A stretch of 64,000 nucleotides of DNA from Anaerolineales bacterium UBA2395 (lineage in GTDB: Bacteria; Chloroflexota; Anaerolineae; Anaerolineales; Villigracilaceae), in the NCBI GenBank assembly GCA_002343775.1, contig DDSH01000001.1, positions 365,236 through 429,235 on the forward strand, read 5' to 3'. The position numbers and the translations under genes are program-made. Positions 15,483-24,150 of this stretch are shown here, in pieces. Below the pieces are notes generated by a model, which was not told the origin of the DNA, made no database searches, and saw only the letters and a list, made by a program, of their open reading frames with translations. Each line of letters starts with the position of its first letter. Within the stretch, counting starts at the first letter, position 1.

Positions 15483-16322
15483 TTACGCGCTTTTGGATAT
15501 CTTCAATTGTCCCAAGTATGTATACGGTTCTATAATATCCCCAACGGAAATTTCGCCATCGTGTCTGTCAAAATTGTAAGTTCCATCATGCAGATTAATG
15601 TTCCAAATAACCAAAAGCGAATAGATAGAGGAGTTAATGATTGAAAATTTTCTTTCTGTTTCTGTAAGATGGAATTTAGGTTTGTTAAATTGAGTCCCCT
15701 TAACTTCAACATAACGTATTACTCGATTCTTCTGTGTAACCAGAATATCAAATCCCGGGTTATTATGATTCATTACCTGAATATCCGCTTGAGGATACCA
15801 TTTCTTTATCTCAGACAGAGCAAATTCCGTTGAAATCTCTTCTATCGTTTTCGCATTTTCAGATATTGCATACACAAAATTATCTTGAGCCTCGGTTGAA
15901 TCGATCAATGCATAGGCACTAGGCCATTTAATATATGGAGCAATAACCGCCTCATCAACCGGATCAATTTGAACTGGATTGGCTTGAGATTGATAATGGC
16001 TTTCTCTAGTCAGTGGTAAATCTTCTAGTGAAAAGGGTTCCACATCCAATACTGCAGAGGAATATATGATCCACGGCCAGACTTTATTTGCGTTTGGCCA
16101 ATGTTCCTTACTAATCCTTCCATCCAAATCACGCTCTGTGTGCTGAAACACCAAAGCATACTGAACTCGACCACCATTTTTCCCCTGTTGCCTCCAATCA
16201 CTTTTCCTTAATTGCAGAAGCAATATTTCCCCAGCGCTTATTTTAGGTCTCGCGGATAATGCAAACATACCCTTTTTTATACATTCTTCAATCTGTTCAG
16301 AGGCAACATTAAGGCGGTACAT
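15483..16322 (-). CDS. DUF3883 (PD-(D/E)XK-like) protein
   Basis: This 279-aa protein has a C-terminal DUF3883 domain (about 155-265). GFDILVT followed by RYVEVKGTQF supplies the D...ExK pattern of restriction-nuclease-like folds. The N-terminal part (about 1-110) is not firmly recognised; it may bind modified bases, as in related defence proteins, but that is inference. I chose the ATG at 16322, which has GGGAG about ten bases upstream, over an earlier alternative start. The gene is clearly AT-richer than its neighbours and sits downstream of a duplicated tRNA end, so horizontal acquisition is likely. A role in defence is plausible but unproven. Confidence 0.7.
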   Translation of the reverse strand: MYRLNVASEQIEECIKKGMFALSARPKISAGEILLLQLRKSDWRQQGKNGGRVQYALVFQHTERDLDGRISKEHWPNANKVWPWIIYSSAVLDVEPFSLEDLPLTRESHYQSQANPVQIDPVDEAVIAPYIKWPSAYALIDSTEAQDNFVYAISENAKTIEEISTEFALSEIKKWYPQADIQVMNHNNPGFDILVTQKNRVIRYVEVKGTQFNKPKFHLTETERKFSIINSSIYSLLVIWNINLHDGTYNFDRHDGEISVGDIIEPYTYLGQLKISKSA

Positions 16323-16520
16323 GTTACGTTTCTCCCAAATATAGTTACATAATCGACTTAACAAATATTTTCAGTACGTAATTATATATCCATTCAAATA
16401 AAATTATTTACGATTTCTCAATACCGTAATTCTCGCACAAACAATATAAAGGCTATTACCAAAGCCTCGAATCAAAGAATCTTAGCCCGAAAAGAGATGG
16501 AGTTACATCGGAAGAGAAAT

Positions 16521-16551
16521 AAAAACTCCCCATCATCTCGAAAGGGAGTTT
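16521..16551 (-). terminator. Terminator of the PTS/fruK operon
   Basis: On the minus strand AAACTCCC and GGGAGTTT form a stem with a T-rich tail, 18 bp after the fruK stop codon. Confidence 0.7.
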
Positions 16552-16568
16552 CTTGAATTCGCTTAGTC

Positions 16569-17504
16569 TCATTTGAATGGAACGATCTCAACCTGTTTTT
16601 TGAAATCTTCGATCACAGTCGGCTTCGGCAGGTCGCGTCCCAGGCGGGTAACTGCAGACAATGAAAAGGCAGTTGCCAGCCGGGCACAATCATGCAGGGA
16701 GAGTTTTTTTCCAATGCCCGCCACCAACCCAGCCACCATGGCATCGCCCGCACCCACCGTGGATTTGACCGGGATGGACGGCGGTCGTGCAATGAAGGCT
16801 TGATCCTTCTCCACGACCAGGGCTCCATTGGCACCCATCGAAACCACCACCAACTTCGTTTCCAAATTGATCAAAGAAACTGCGGCGCGATACACGTCTT
16901 CAATTTCACTGAGTGGCTTGTTCACCAGCGCACTGAGCTCGTAAATGTTCGGCTTGATAAGGTTGGGTCCCGCCTCAAGCGAGTCGACAAGCGCATCTCC
17001 GCTGGTATCCAAAACTGTGTATCGCTTTTTGGATTTCAACAGGCGGATGAGGTCTGCGTAGAACGTGGATGGAAGACCAGCCTGCAAATTCCCCGAGAGG
17101 ACAAAGCATTCGCACGCTTCCATCATCGCTTCGACCTGTTCATAAAAACGAGAGAGCGCATACTCACCGGGAATTTGTCCGGGTGTGTTCAAGTCTGTAG
17201 TGACCTGGCTGGCTTCATCCATGATCTTGATGTTGATGCGCGTCTCTCCCGGCACACGGATGAAGCGGTCTTCGATGTTCTTGCGTTTGAAGTGCCGCTC
17301 GAACACATCCGCATTCTCTTCGCCGAGAAAACCGGTGACAGCGACATCCAATCCGTAATCGGCGAGGAAAGAAGCGACATTAACACCCTTGCCGCCCGCG
17401 TCGAAGCGCATGGCACGGCTGCGATTCACTTTGCCGATCTCAAAATTATCGGCAGAGACCGTCTGGTCTATGGCTGGGTTGACTGTGATGGTTGCAACTT
17501 TCAT
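16569..17504 (-). CDS. fruK: 1-phosphofructokinase (PfkB family)
   Basis: This 311-aa PfkB-family kinase phosphorylates a ketose 1-phosphate (classically fructose 1-phosphate) at C6 with ATP. Family features are TVNPAIDQT at the N-terminus, GGKGVNVA near residue 37 and the catalytic GAGDAMVAG near 248. The start ATG overlaps the stop codon of the preceding gene (ATGA), so translation is coupled. It is the last gene of the seven-gene PTS operon. Tagatose-6-phosphate kinase is closely related, so the exact sugar depends on what the PTS imports. Confidence 0.85.
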   Translation of the reverse strand: MKVATITVNPAIDQTVSADNFEIGKVNRSRAMRFDAGGKGVNVASFLADYGLDVAVTGFLGEENADVFERHFKRKNIEDRFIRVPGETRINIKIMDEASQVTTDLNTPGQIPGEYALSRFYEQVEAMMEACECFVLSGNLQAGLPSTFYADLIRLLKSKKRYTVLDTSGDALVDSLEAGPNLIKPNIYELSALVNKPLSEIEDVYRAAVSLINLETKLVVVSMGANGALVVEKDQAFIARPPSIPVKSTVGAGDAMVAGLVAGIGKKLSLHDCARLATAFSLSAVTRLGRDLPKPTVIEDFKKQVEIVPFK

Positions 17505-17860
17505 TCAATGACCGTTGTAGTGAGATTTTTTTCCAAATGCTCGATGAACCAGTTGATCACCGTTTGGGTGACACCCACACGTGCGCCGAACATCAACTTG
17601 CGCCCAATCGCATCAAGCGGATACCCATCAATTACGACCTTACTGCCTTCGCCTTCGGCAACGACAACACAGGTCATTTGACTGCGGTCACCCAGCACTT
17701 TGCCGAGCACGGTCTTATCGAACTTCACCTCAAAGCGATACTCTTCTGGTTTGGAAGATACGAACTTGCCTTTGAGCGCAGCCACCGATTTTAACGCCGC
17801 CGCATGGACAGACGCCACAGATTGCGAGTAGGTCTTTTCCTGATGAATATCGTATGGCAT
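17501..17860 (-). CDS. Small protein of unknown function in PTS operon
   Basis: This 119-aa protein is not recognised. It starts MPYDIHQEKTYSQSV and has the appearance of a SRPBCC-like or DUF-type alpha/beta fold, with no clear catalytic motif and no signal peptide. I chose the ATG at 17860, which has AGGAG six bases upstream; the frame is open 22 codons further back but would overlap the dehydrogenase gene. Its stop overlaps the fruK start. The position between the dehydrogenase and the kinase suggests a part in the same sugar pathway. Confidence 0.65.
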   Translation of the reverse strand: MPYDIHQEKTYSQSVASVHAAALKSVAALKGKFVSSKPEEYRFEVKFDKTVLGKVLGDRSQMTCVVVAEGEGSKVVIDGYPLDAIGRKLMFGARVGVTQTVINWFIEHLEKNLTTTVIE

Positions 17861-17868
17861 GGCTGCTC

Positions 17869-19602
17869 CTATTTGGGTTCCTGCCAGAGTTTCTCGATCA
17901 GAACCTCTTCGGCTTCGTTCGTCCACATTTGGTCTTGTCCTAATTTCGCGGCGACTTCAGGCAGGCGGTCTTTCAATTCTTTCAGGCTGGTGAGCGGCAG
18001 ATCATGGATCTGCGGGAAGATGACGACCTTGCCCGGATACTTGCTGTCCATTACCGATTGGATGGCTTCCGCCGCCGTCTCCATCCCGCCGATAGCTGCT
18101 ACTGACCGACCAGGCGATAACGTCCCTGCGAGTCGGCGTTCCATCACAGAAGATTGGTCATCAATGGTCAAACCGGAGGTGCCAGTATACTGCGCGTTCG
18201 AAAGATAGACGTTACTGAGGTTGACCTTGCCCATCGTGCCATTGGGTACACCTGCGAACAAGACCATCATGCCGTCTACTTTCATGACCGTATCGCCCTC
18301 TTCCATCAAACCGGCAACCGGCACGCTGACAACGACATCGTCCGCACCTTGTCCTTTGGTGACTTCCATGACGAAATCGTGGAAGGACTGTTTGGAAGTG
18401 GTGGGGTTGAAGATGAACAGTTCGCGTCCGTTCTTCTTCGCCAATGGCTCGAACATGTTGACCAACGTTTGCAAACGTTCGTCACTGATCTCGGTGGCGA
18501 TGACGGTCTTGGGACCATCGGGCAATTCGAGAGCGCGTTGGACGTGCATCTGTCCCATCGGTCCGCCTGCGCCGACAAAGACGGTGGTGCCGCCATCGCG
18601 GAGTTCACAGCGGTTGCGGGCTTCGCCATAGGATGCGGCGATATCTGTGCTGTTGTTGCCCACGAAGGCGATGTAATCATAATGAAGGCGACCAAGATCT
18701 ACAGAGGTCAGACCATCTAATGGTTTTGTGCCGACGATGTTCAAGGTTCCGCGGCGGGCGATGAAGCGTGCCACATTGCCAACTACTTCTGCGGAAGTGG
18801 GGTTGAGCATGACGATGTCATCGAAGCCTTTGCCATCGGTCAATTCTTTGCTGAGGAATTCGTAATCAGTGACGTTGTTCTTTTCGATGATGTTGGCTTT
18901 TGTGGCAGAGACAAGTTTCTTCACCGAGTCAGGCACATCCGTGAGGATGATCGTGGCGGGGGCGTCCAAACCTTTTGAGAAGGTGAAGGAAGAGTCATCG
19001 GCGTTGCCAATGATCCACATGGTGCCACCCAGTTTCGGGTCCAGCCTGCGGCGCTGAGTGTAGGCCGCAACGACACATCCCCACGGCTCCAACAGCGCGG
19101 ACTCAGCGTATCCCATGCCTTCTTCCACCGGCAAGAGACAAGCACCTGCATCTGTTTCAAGGACTTCCTTGCCGATGCAGTGATATTGGACAAGTCCACC
19201 GGGGATGGTGTAGCCATAGGCAGTGCTCATGCCCTGCTGATAGATATCGGGCTGCACCGCGAGGCGCTGACCGGGATGATATTTTCCGGCGAGATTCTTG
19301 CCGACCTTGATGATGGTCAATGAAACTTCGTGACCAAGGCGGGTCGGTTCGACAGTGAGGTTGCGGTTGTAGAGTTTGGGATGACTGCCGCCCTGTTTGA
19401 GAATCTTCACGTCCGAAAAACAGATGCTGACGGTATCGATGCGAACGAGGATCTGGTCGTCGGTCGGTTCGGGGATGGCGAACGGTTCGGGCTTGCCTTC
19501 CTTGCCCATGCTTTCCATTCCAGCGCCGTAGAGATTCCATGCAAAGCTTTGCTGTGGCAGCGTGTGATTCGCTGCATGATATTTTTTGTATTTTTCGCCC
19601 AT
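17869..19602 (-). CDS. Oversized MDR-type polyol/ketose-phosphate dehydrogenase
   Basis: This 577-aa protein begins as a GroES-like zinc alcohol dehydrogenase: ICFSDVKIL near residue 61, GHEVSL near 90 and EPWGCV near 172 supply Cys, His-Glu and Glu ligands typical of the catalytic zinc. It is about 200 residues longer than ordinary MDR enzymes. It seems to hold two Rossmann-like segments: a degenerate one around 195-310 and a second with the glycine motif GAGGPMGQMH near 348. In a PTS operon ending in a 1-phosphofructokinase, the natural role would be oxidation of an imported polyol phosphate to a ketose phosphate, as in L-sorbose-1-phosphate reductase-type enzymes. The substrate is inferred from context only. 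Confidence 0.75.
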   Translation of the reverse strand: MGEKYKKYHAANHTLPQQSFAWNLYGAGMESMGKEGKPEPFAIPEPTDDQILVRIDTVSICFSDVKILKQGGSHPKLYNRNLTVEPTRLGHEVSLTIIKVGKNLAGKYHPGQRLAVQPDIYQQGMSTAYGYTIPGGLVQYHCIGKEVLETDAGACLLPVEEGMGYAESALLEPWGCVVAAYTQRRRLDPKLGGTMWIIGNADDSSFTFSKGLDAPATIILTDVPDSVKKLVSATKANIIEKNNVTDYEFLSKELTDGKGFDDIVMLNPTSAEVVGNVARFIARRGTLNIVGTKPLDGLTSVDLGRLHYDYIAFVGNNSTDIAASYGEARNRCELRDGGTTVFVGAGGPMGQMHVQRALELPDGPKTVIATEISDERLQTLVNMFEPLAKKNGRELFIFNPTTSKQSFHDFVMEVTKGQGADDVVVSVPVAGLMEEGDTVMKVDGMMVLFAGVPNGTMGKVNLSNVYLSNAQYTGTSGLTIDDQSSVMERRLAGTLSPGRSVAAIGGMETAAEAIQSVMDSKYPGKVVIFPQIHDLPLTSLKELKDRLPEVAAKLGQDQMWTNEAEEVLIEKLWQEPK

Positions 19603-19652
19603 AGGGTTTTTCCTTTCAAGAGACTAATGTCTCCATTGTATTCAAGGGATTC

Positions 19653-19693
19653 ACCACAGATGAACGCGGATGAACTCTGTGTTCACCTGTGGT
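19653..19693. repeat. ACCACAG...CTGTGGT inverted repeat within the PTS operon
   Basis: A 41-bp element between the MDR and HPr-EI genes has arms ACCACAG/CTGTGGT and internal GATGAAC repeats. It is related to the elements at 34624, 38727 and, more distantly, 38469 and 44534. Confidence 0.7.
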
Positions 19694-19702
19694 TGTTTTT
19701 TA

Positions 19703-21742
19703 TTACATATTCAGTGTTTTCTTCACCAACTCGCGCACTTCATGCGCGGTGGAACATTCCAATGCCTGTTGCGCCAGAGGCTGCAATTCAGAATACTTCA
19801 GGTCTCGCACTTGCGCCTTGACCAACGGCACCGATGGTACGGTCACGCTCAATTCATCGATGCCCAAACCGATCAGGATCGGCACCGCATACGGGTCTGA
19901 GCCCAACTCGCCGCAGATGCCCGCCCACTTGCCATGTTTGTGCGCGCCTTCAATGGTCTTTGCGATCAAGCGTAATACGGCGGGATGCAACCCATCCTGC
20001 CGGGCAGAAAGCAGGGAATTTCCGCGATCCATGGCGAGTGTATATTGCGTAAGATCATTCGTGCCGATCGAGAAGAAATCCACTTCCTTTGCCAGCACAT
20101 CTGCCATCAACGCCGCAGACGGAACCTCGATCATGATTCCGGCCACAATGCGCGGAACTTTCAATTCCAGTTCCAGTTCATCCAGCATCAAACGTGCCTG
20201 ACGATACTCTTCAATATCACCGACCATTGGGAACATGATCTGCAAATTCCCATATTGACCCGCTCGCAAAATGGCGCGCAACTGCTCGCGGAACAACTCT
20301 GGTCGGCTCAAACACAAGCGGATGCCGCGTATTCCCAGAAACGGATTTTCTTCGTGTTGCATTTCGATGTACGGCAACGGTTTATCCCCGCCCACATCCA
20401 ACGTGCGGACGATGACCGGCAGTTTTCCCATCGTCTCTGAAATGGGGCGATACACATCGTATTGCTCCGCCTCTGTGGGAGCGGTCGTCCGTTCAAGGAA
20501 GAGGAACTCGGTTCTTAATAACCCGATACCTGCCGCGCCCATCTTCAAGGCTTTTTCGGCATCTGCGAGTGAACCCGCATTACCGACCACTTCCACTTCA
20601 TGACCATCCGCTGTAATGGCAGGCGCATTCGCCTGCTCCAGCGCGAGACGGCGTTTTTCCAGCCAGGTGTTTCTTTCCTGCTCAGCCGCTTGCAATTCCT
20701 CTGGCGATGGATTGAACGTCACCATCCCATCGCTCCCATTGATGACGATATACGAATCGGTCGCCAACTTCAAAACGGACTCGTCCACACTGACGATGGC
20801 TGGTAATCCCAATGCCCGCGCTAGGATCGCGGTGTGTGAGGTCGGTCCGCCGTTGACGATACAAAAGCCCAGCACAAAATCCTTGTTGAATGAAACAGTG
20901 TCAGAGGGAGAAAGGTCACGAGCAACAACGACCACGGGTTTATCAGGCAATGCATCGGCTTTGTCCTCAGCACCCACCATGATCTTCAACACACGCCTGC
21001 CGACGTCACGCAGGTCATCTGCCCGTGCAGAGAGGATCGGGTCATTCAACGCTGCAACAACGACTGCGCTATCCTCGATGGTTTCCTTCCAGGCTTTTAA
21101 CGCATCCTGTCCTTTTTGAATGCGTTCATGGACCGTCTCGGTCAATTCAGGGTCTTCCAGCAAGCCAAGGTGCGCATCAAAGATCGCGGCTTCGGCTTTC
21201 AGTCCCCTCTCGATCATTTGGTGATTCAATTTACTGAGTTGTTCACGTGCCCGCGCCAACGCATCTTGCAGACTCTCCCAGCCAAGGATCAATCCATCAG
21301 ACATTTCATTGATGGGGATCTCCTGATGCTGGAATTGATACACAGGTCCAATCGCTATGCCTGGCGCAGCGCCAACACCCTTGAGCATGTTGGCTTTGAC
21401 GGGTTTACTTTCTTCAAGGAGGATTTCTTTCGGCGCAGGACTCGCAGACGGTTTTGTCTGAGGTTCCCTGATGGGTTCCCCTTCGCCTAAACCGGAGAGG
21501 ATCGCCGCTTCGATCTCAGCCGCAGCGGTTTCTTCATCCTCGCCTTTGATTTCGATCCTAAGCTGACTCCCCTTCGACGCTCCCAACGTCAGCACGGATA
21601 TCAGACTCTTGGCATTCGCTTTTTTCTCTCCATGCCAAATGATAATGTCTGACTTGAATTGTTTTACAAGATTTACCAACGTCTTGGCAGGTCGCGCGTG
21701 TAACCCCGTTTCATTATGGATCGTGATGTCCAGTTGTTTCAT
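19703..21742 (-). CDS. PTS HPr-Enzyme I fusion phosphotransferase
   Basis: This 679-aa protein fuses HPr (about 1-88) to Enzyme I (about 118-679), the general energy-coupling proteins of the phosphotransferase system. HPr has the phosphorylated His15 in GLHARPA and Ser46 in KSLISV. Enzyme I has GGPTSHTAILARA with the catalytic histidine, a PEP-binding FLFLERTTAPTE region and the C-terminal CGELGSD. The linker at 88-115 is rich in Pro, Ser and Lys. Since the EIIA, EIIB and EIIC genes lie just upstream, the whole phosphorelay from PEP to sugar is encoded by one operon. Confidence 0.95.
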   Translation of the reverse strand: MKQLDITIHNETGLHARPAKTLVNLVKQFKSDIIIWHGEKKANAKSLISVLTLGASKGSQLRIEIKGEDEETAAAEIEAAILSGLGEGEPIREPQTKPSASPAPKEILLEESKPVKANMLKGVGAAPGIAIGPVYQFQHQEIPINEMSDGLILGWESLQDALARAREQLSKLNHQMIERGLKAEAAIFDAHLGLLEDPELTETVHERIQKGQDALKAWKETIEDSAVVVAALNDPILSARADDLRDVGRRVLKIMVGAEDKADALPDKPVVVVARDLSPSDTVSFNKDFVLGFCIVNGGPTSHTAILARALGLPAIVSVDESVLKLATDSYIVINGSDGMVTFNPSPEELQAAEQERNTWLEKRRLALEQANAPAITADGHEVEVVGNAGSLADAEKALKMGAAGIGLLRTEFLFLERTTAPTEAEQYDVYRPISETMGKLPVIVRTLDVGGDKPLPYIEMQHEENPFLGIRGIRLCLSRPELFREQLRAILRAGQYGNLQIMFPMVGDIEEYRQARLMLDELELELKVPRIVAGIMIEVPSAALMADVLAKEVDFFSIGTNDLTQYTLAMDRGNSLLSARQDGLHPAVLRLIAKTIEGAHKHGKWAGICGELGSDPYAVPILIGLGIDELSVTVPSVPLVKAQVRDLKYSELQPLAQQALECSTAHEVRELVKKTLNM

Positions 21743-21788
21743 GACGAAACTCCATTCCTACAGCAAGGAACTGATCAACCAATAATCT

Positions 21789-22229
21789 TTATGCTTCAGG
21801 CTCCTTACCCAAATGTTTAAGGATGACTTCCGGGTCTGCGGTGTGGATCAGTTCGTTCAGAACAGATTCATCTTCCACGGCTTCCGCCAGGCTTGCCAGC
21901 ACCCCAACATGTTCATCACCCGATGCAGCAATACCGATCACCAGAAAAACGGGTTCACCGTCTTCGTCCCATGCCACGCCTTGGGGGATCTGCAGCACGG
22001 AGATGCCGGTCTTCAACACATGGTCTTTGTTCTCGTAAATGCCATGCGGAATGGCAACCCCGCTGCCCAAATACGTGGACATGCTCTCTTCGCGTTTCAA
22101 CATACCACCCACATAGTCCGGCAACACACAGCCTGATTTAACCAATAAATCGCCCGCCTTGCGGATCGCATCCGTTCGGTCGGCAGCAACAGCATTAAGC
22201 TGGATTCGTTCTACGGAAAGAATGGACAT
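21789..22229 (-). CDS. PTS EIIA, mannitol/fructose type
   Basis: This 146-aa stand-alone EIIA domain receives phosphate from HPr on the histidine in VAIPHG (His62) and passes it to EIIB. Length and pattern match the PTS_EIIA type 2 family (MtlA/MtlF/FruA). It starts 2 bp after the EIIB stop codon, which suggests translational coupling. The exact sugar is set by EIIC, and mannitol-type is the best guess. Confidence 0.92.
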   Translation of the reverse strand: MSILSVERIQLNAVAADRTDAIRKAGDLLVKSGCVLPDYVGGMLKREESMSTYLGSGVAIPHGIYENKDHVLKTGISVLQIPQGVAWDEDGEPVFLVIGIAASGDEHVGVLASLAEAVEDESVLNELIHTADPEVILKHLGKEPEA

Positions 22230-22231
22230 GG

Positions 22232-22561
22232 CTACAGATCCGTACCCGTGATATCGGTCTTATCCACAAAGGCTTTGACGATGTTTTCAAAGATGGGATC
22301 GTTCAGAAAGTGATTGAACGCTACAACAACGGCATCCGGCGCCTTTGCGGCAGCGGATTTGGCAAGTCCCTTATGGACGATAACCAGCTGTGCCGTGGCG
22401 GGAATCTCACGCACAGGTTTATGAATGACGGTCACATCGGCCACCTGCGCGGCTTTCAGTTTTTTCTTGAGGGAATTTACGCTCATCAAACTGGAACCCA
22501 TTCCAGCTTCGCAAGCAAAGATCACGGTCTTGACTTCGGCAGCAGAGATCGACTTGGACAT
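22232..22561 (-). CDS. PTS EIIB, mannitol type
   Basis: This 109-aa protein carries the phosphocysteine loop FACEAGMGSS (Cys17), the signature of the mannitol/lactose-type EIIB fold. It hands phosphate from EIIA to the sugar during transport through EIIC. The ATG has AAGGAG eight bases upstream. A strong hairpin (22584-22633) lies just upstream, between this gene and EIIC. Confidence 0.92.
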   Translation of the reverse strand: MSKSISAAEVKTVIFACEAGMGSSLMSVNSLKKKLKAAQVADVTVIHKPVREIPATAQLVIVHKGLAKSAAAKAPDAVVVAFNHFLNDPIFENIVKAFVDKTDITGTDL

Positions 22562-22583
22562 GGCATATTCTCCTTATTCGAAA

Positions 22584-22633
22584 TGACAGATGCGGCAGGT
22601 ATGATGTCATTATAGCGCGAGCCGCATCTGTCA
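22584..22633 (-). other. Intercistronic hairpin between EIIC and EIIB
   Basis: TGACAGATGCGGC and GCCGCATCTGTCA make a 13-bp perfect stem with a 24-nt loop. There is no T-run, so RNA processing or stability control is more likely than termination. Confidence 0.7.
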
Positions 22634-22683
22634 ATCCGTATCAAGTCAGCCGACCTGCAAGGGTCGACGGGATAAAACTACTC

Positions 22684-23715
22684 TTATTCTTCGGTCTTCT
22701 CTTCCGGCACCGGGTTGACGCGCAGAAGAAGCACACCCACAACTGCGGAGACGACTGCACCGATCAACACACCGCCCAAGACGGCGAAGTGCTGTCCGGG
22801 AGGGGTCACAGCGAGGTAGGCAAAGATCGAGCCGGGAGCAGGAGTGGCAACCAGACCCGCATTGGTAAGCGTGAACCACAGGTCGGCAGAGATGCCGCCA
22901 GCGATAACAGCCAGAACCATAATGGGGTGGGCAAGAACGTAGGGGAAGTAGATTTCGTGGATACCACCGAAGAAATGCACGACCATGGAGCCGGTGGATG
23001 AATCTTTGAGCATGCCTTTACCAGCGATATAGAAGGCAATCAGCAAGCCCAAACCAGGACCGGGGTTGGTTTCGAGCAGGAAGTGAATAGCTCGTCCGCT
23101 CTCTGCCGCAGCCGTCACGCCTAGCGGACCCAACACGCCGTGGTTGATGGCATTATTCAAGAACAGGATCTTGGCAGGTTCGATGATGATCGCAGCGAGG
23201 GGCAGAAGACGGGCATTGACCATCCAATCCACCGCGGCGCCGGCAGCATTGCTGAAAGCTACGACAACCGGTCCGATCGCTACATTTGCGATCAAAGCGA
23301 TGATCATGCCAAGGATACCGATCGAGAATGTATTGTAGAGCATCTCGAAGCCAACCGGGATCTTCTCTTCAACGGCATCATCCAGTTTCTTGATCGCCCA
23401 GCCGCCAAGCGGACCGACGATCATGGCGCCCAACATCATGGGGATTTCAGCGCCAACAATGACACCCATGGTAGCGACCGCACCCATGACGCCGCCGCGC
23501 ACATCACCTTGCACGAGCTTACCGCCCGTGTACCCGATCAACAGAGGGATCAAGTACGTGATCATCGGACCGACCAGCGCGGAGAACTTTTCGTTCGGGA
23601 GCCAGCCGACAGGGATGAAGAAGGCAGTGATCAAACCCCAGGCGAGCAATGCGCCGATGTTGGGGATGACCATTCCCGCCAAAAACCCGCCAAATTGCTG
23701 CAATCTTTCTTTCAT
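22684..23715 (-). CDS. PTS EIIC, mannitol-type permease
   Basis: This 343-aa integral membrane protein is the sugar-translocating subunit. It has several hydrophobic segments and the mannitol-EIIC hallmarks NNAINHG near residue 190 and GGIHEIYFPYV near 250. It lacks fused EIIA and EIIB domains, which are encoded separately downstream. I chose the ATG at 23715, which has AAGGAG seven bases upstream; an alternative start 28 codons earlier is not supported. It is the first gene of the operon, divergent from a lacI-family gene. Mannitol-type is clear; the actual polyol is uncertain. Confidence 0.9.
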   Translation of the reverse strand: MKERLQQFGGFLAGMVIPNIGALLAWGLITAFFIPVGWLPNEKFSALVGPMITYLIPLLIGYTGGKLVQGDVRGGVMGAVATMGVIVGAEIPMMLGAMIVGPLGGWAIKKLDDAVEEKIPVGFEMLYNTFSIGILGMIIALIANVAIGPVVVAFSNAAGAAVDWMVNARLLPLAAIIIEPAKILFLNNAINHGVLGPLGVTAAAESGRAIHFLLETNPGPGLGLLIAFYIAGKGMLKDSSTGSMVVHFFGGIHEIYFPYVLAHPIMVLAVIAGGISADLWFTLTNAGLVATPAPGSIFAYLAVTPPGQHFAVLGGVLIGAVVSAVVGVLLLRVNPVPEEKTEE

Positions 23716-23963
23716 TTCACATCTCCTTATAGGACTTATGATTTCGCCTGAAAATATCAGGCTCGAAACTGGTGGAAGGGATCTGCTCCACCTCCACATT
23801 ACAAAGACAGCAAGGGGGACTCGCCGCCGGGTAACCTATTTGAAAGAACTGAATTGCCAGTAAGAGCTTCATCAATTTTGATAAGGCTTGTCTTGCCTAC
23901 TGATAAGTTCAAACAGAGCATTTCAAGCGAAGGCAGTAGTGATTTTGGCTGGAAAGTGGCGAT

Positions 23964-23992
23964 AGTGTAAACGATTACATAATTATTGTCAA
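23964..23992 (-). promoter_or_regulatory. PTS operon promoter
   Basis: On the minus strand TTGACA (23992-23987), a 17-bp spacer and TACACT (23969-23964) form a near-consensus promoter. Its spacer and -10 are covered by the operator-like site at 23966-23979. The leader to the EIIC start is about 240 nt. Confidence 0.75.
23966..23979. promoter_or_regulatory. LacI-type operator 1
   Basis: TGTAAACGATTACA has TGTAA/TTACA arms around a central CG, the usual form of LacI-family operators. It overlaps the PTS promoter, so bound repressor would block RNA polymerase. Confidence 0.75.
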
Positions 23993-24104
23993 GGTCTTTG
24001 CAAGTTCAGAGCCCTGTTTTGCAAGAATAGTTGCAAAAATATGGTGTTTTTTGTGCTTTTCGGCAAGTAAATGTATAATTATGATAGTTACAACCCTAAA
24101 AATT

Positions 24105-24118
24105 AGTAATCGTTTTCA
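24105..24118. promoter_or_regulatory. LacI-type operator 2
   Basis: AGTAATCGTTTTCA matches the reverse complement of operator 1 at 12 of 14 positions. It lies around the expected -35 region of the regulator promoter, suggesting autoregulation or looping with operator 1, 139 bp away. Confidence 0.6.
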
Positions 24119-24138
24119 TTTCCGTTTCATCAAAATGG

Positions 24139-24144
24139 TATAAT
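24139..24144 (+). promoter_or_regulatory. -10 box of the leaderless lacI-type gene
   Basis: TATAAT is followed by CGTCCC and the ATG at 24151, with no ribosome-binding site. Confidence 0.6.
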
Positions 24145-24150
24145 CGTCCC

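Larger units (their letters stand above)
23716..24150. promoter_or_regulatory. Divergent control region of the PTS operon and lacI-type gene
   Basis: The 435-bp intergenic region holds the PTS promoter, the regulator promoter and at least two operator-like sites, listed separately. It also has TTTGCAA...TTGCAAA (24018-24037), a 7-bp-arm inverted repeat of unknown meaning, and an additional TATAAT-like box near 24074. I see no coding potential here. Confidence 0.7.
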
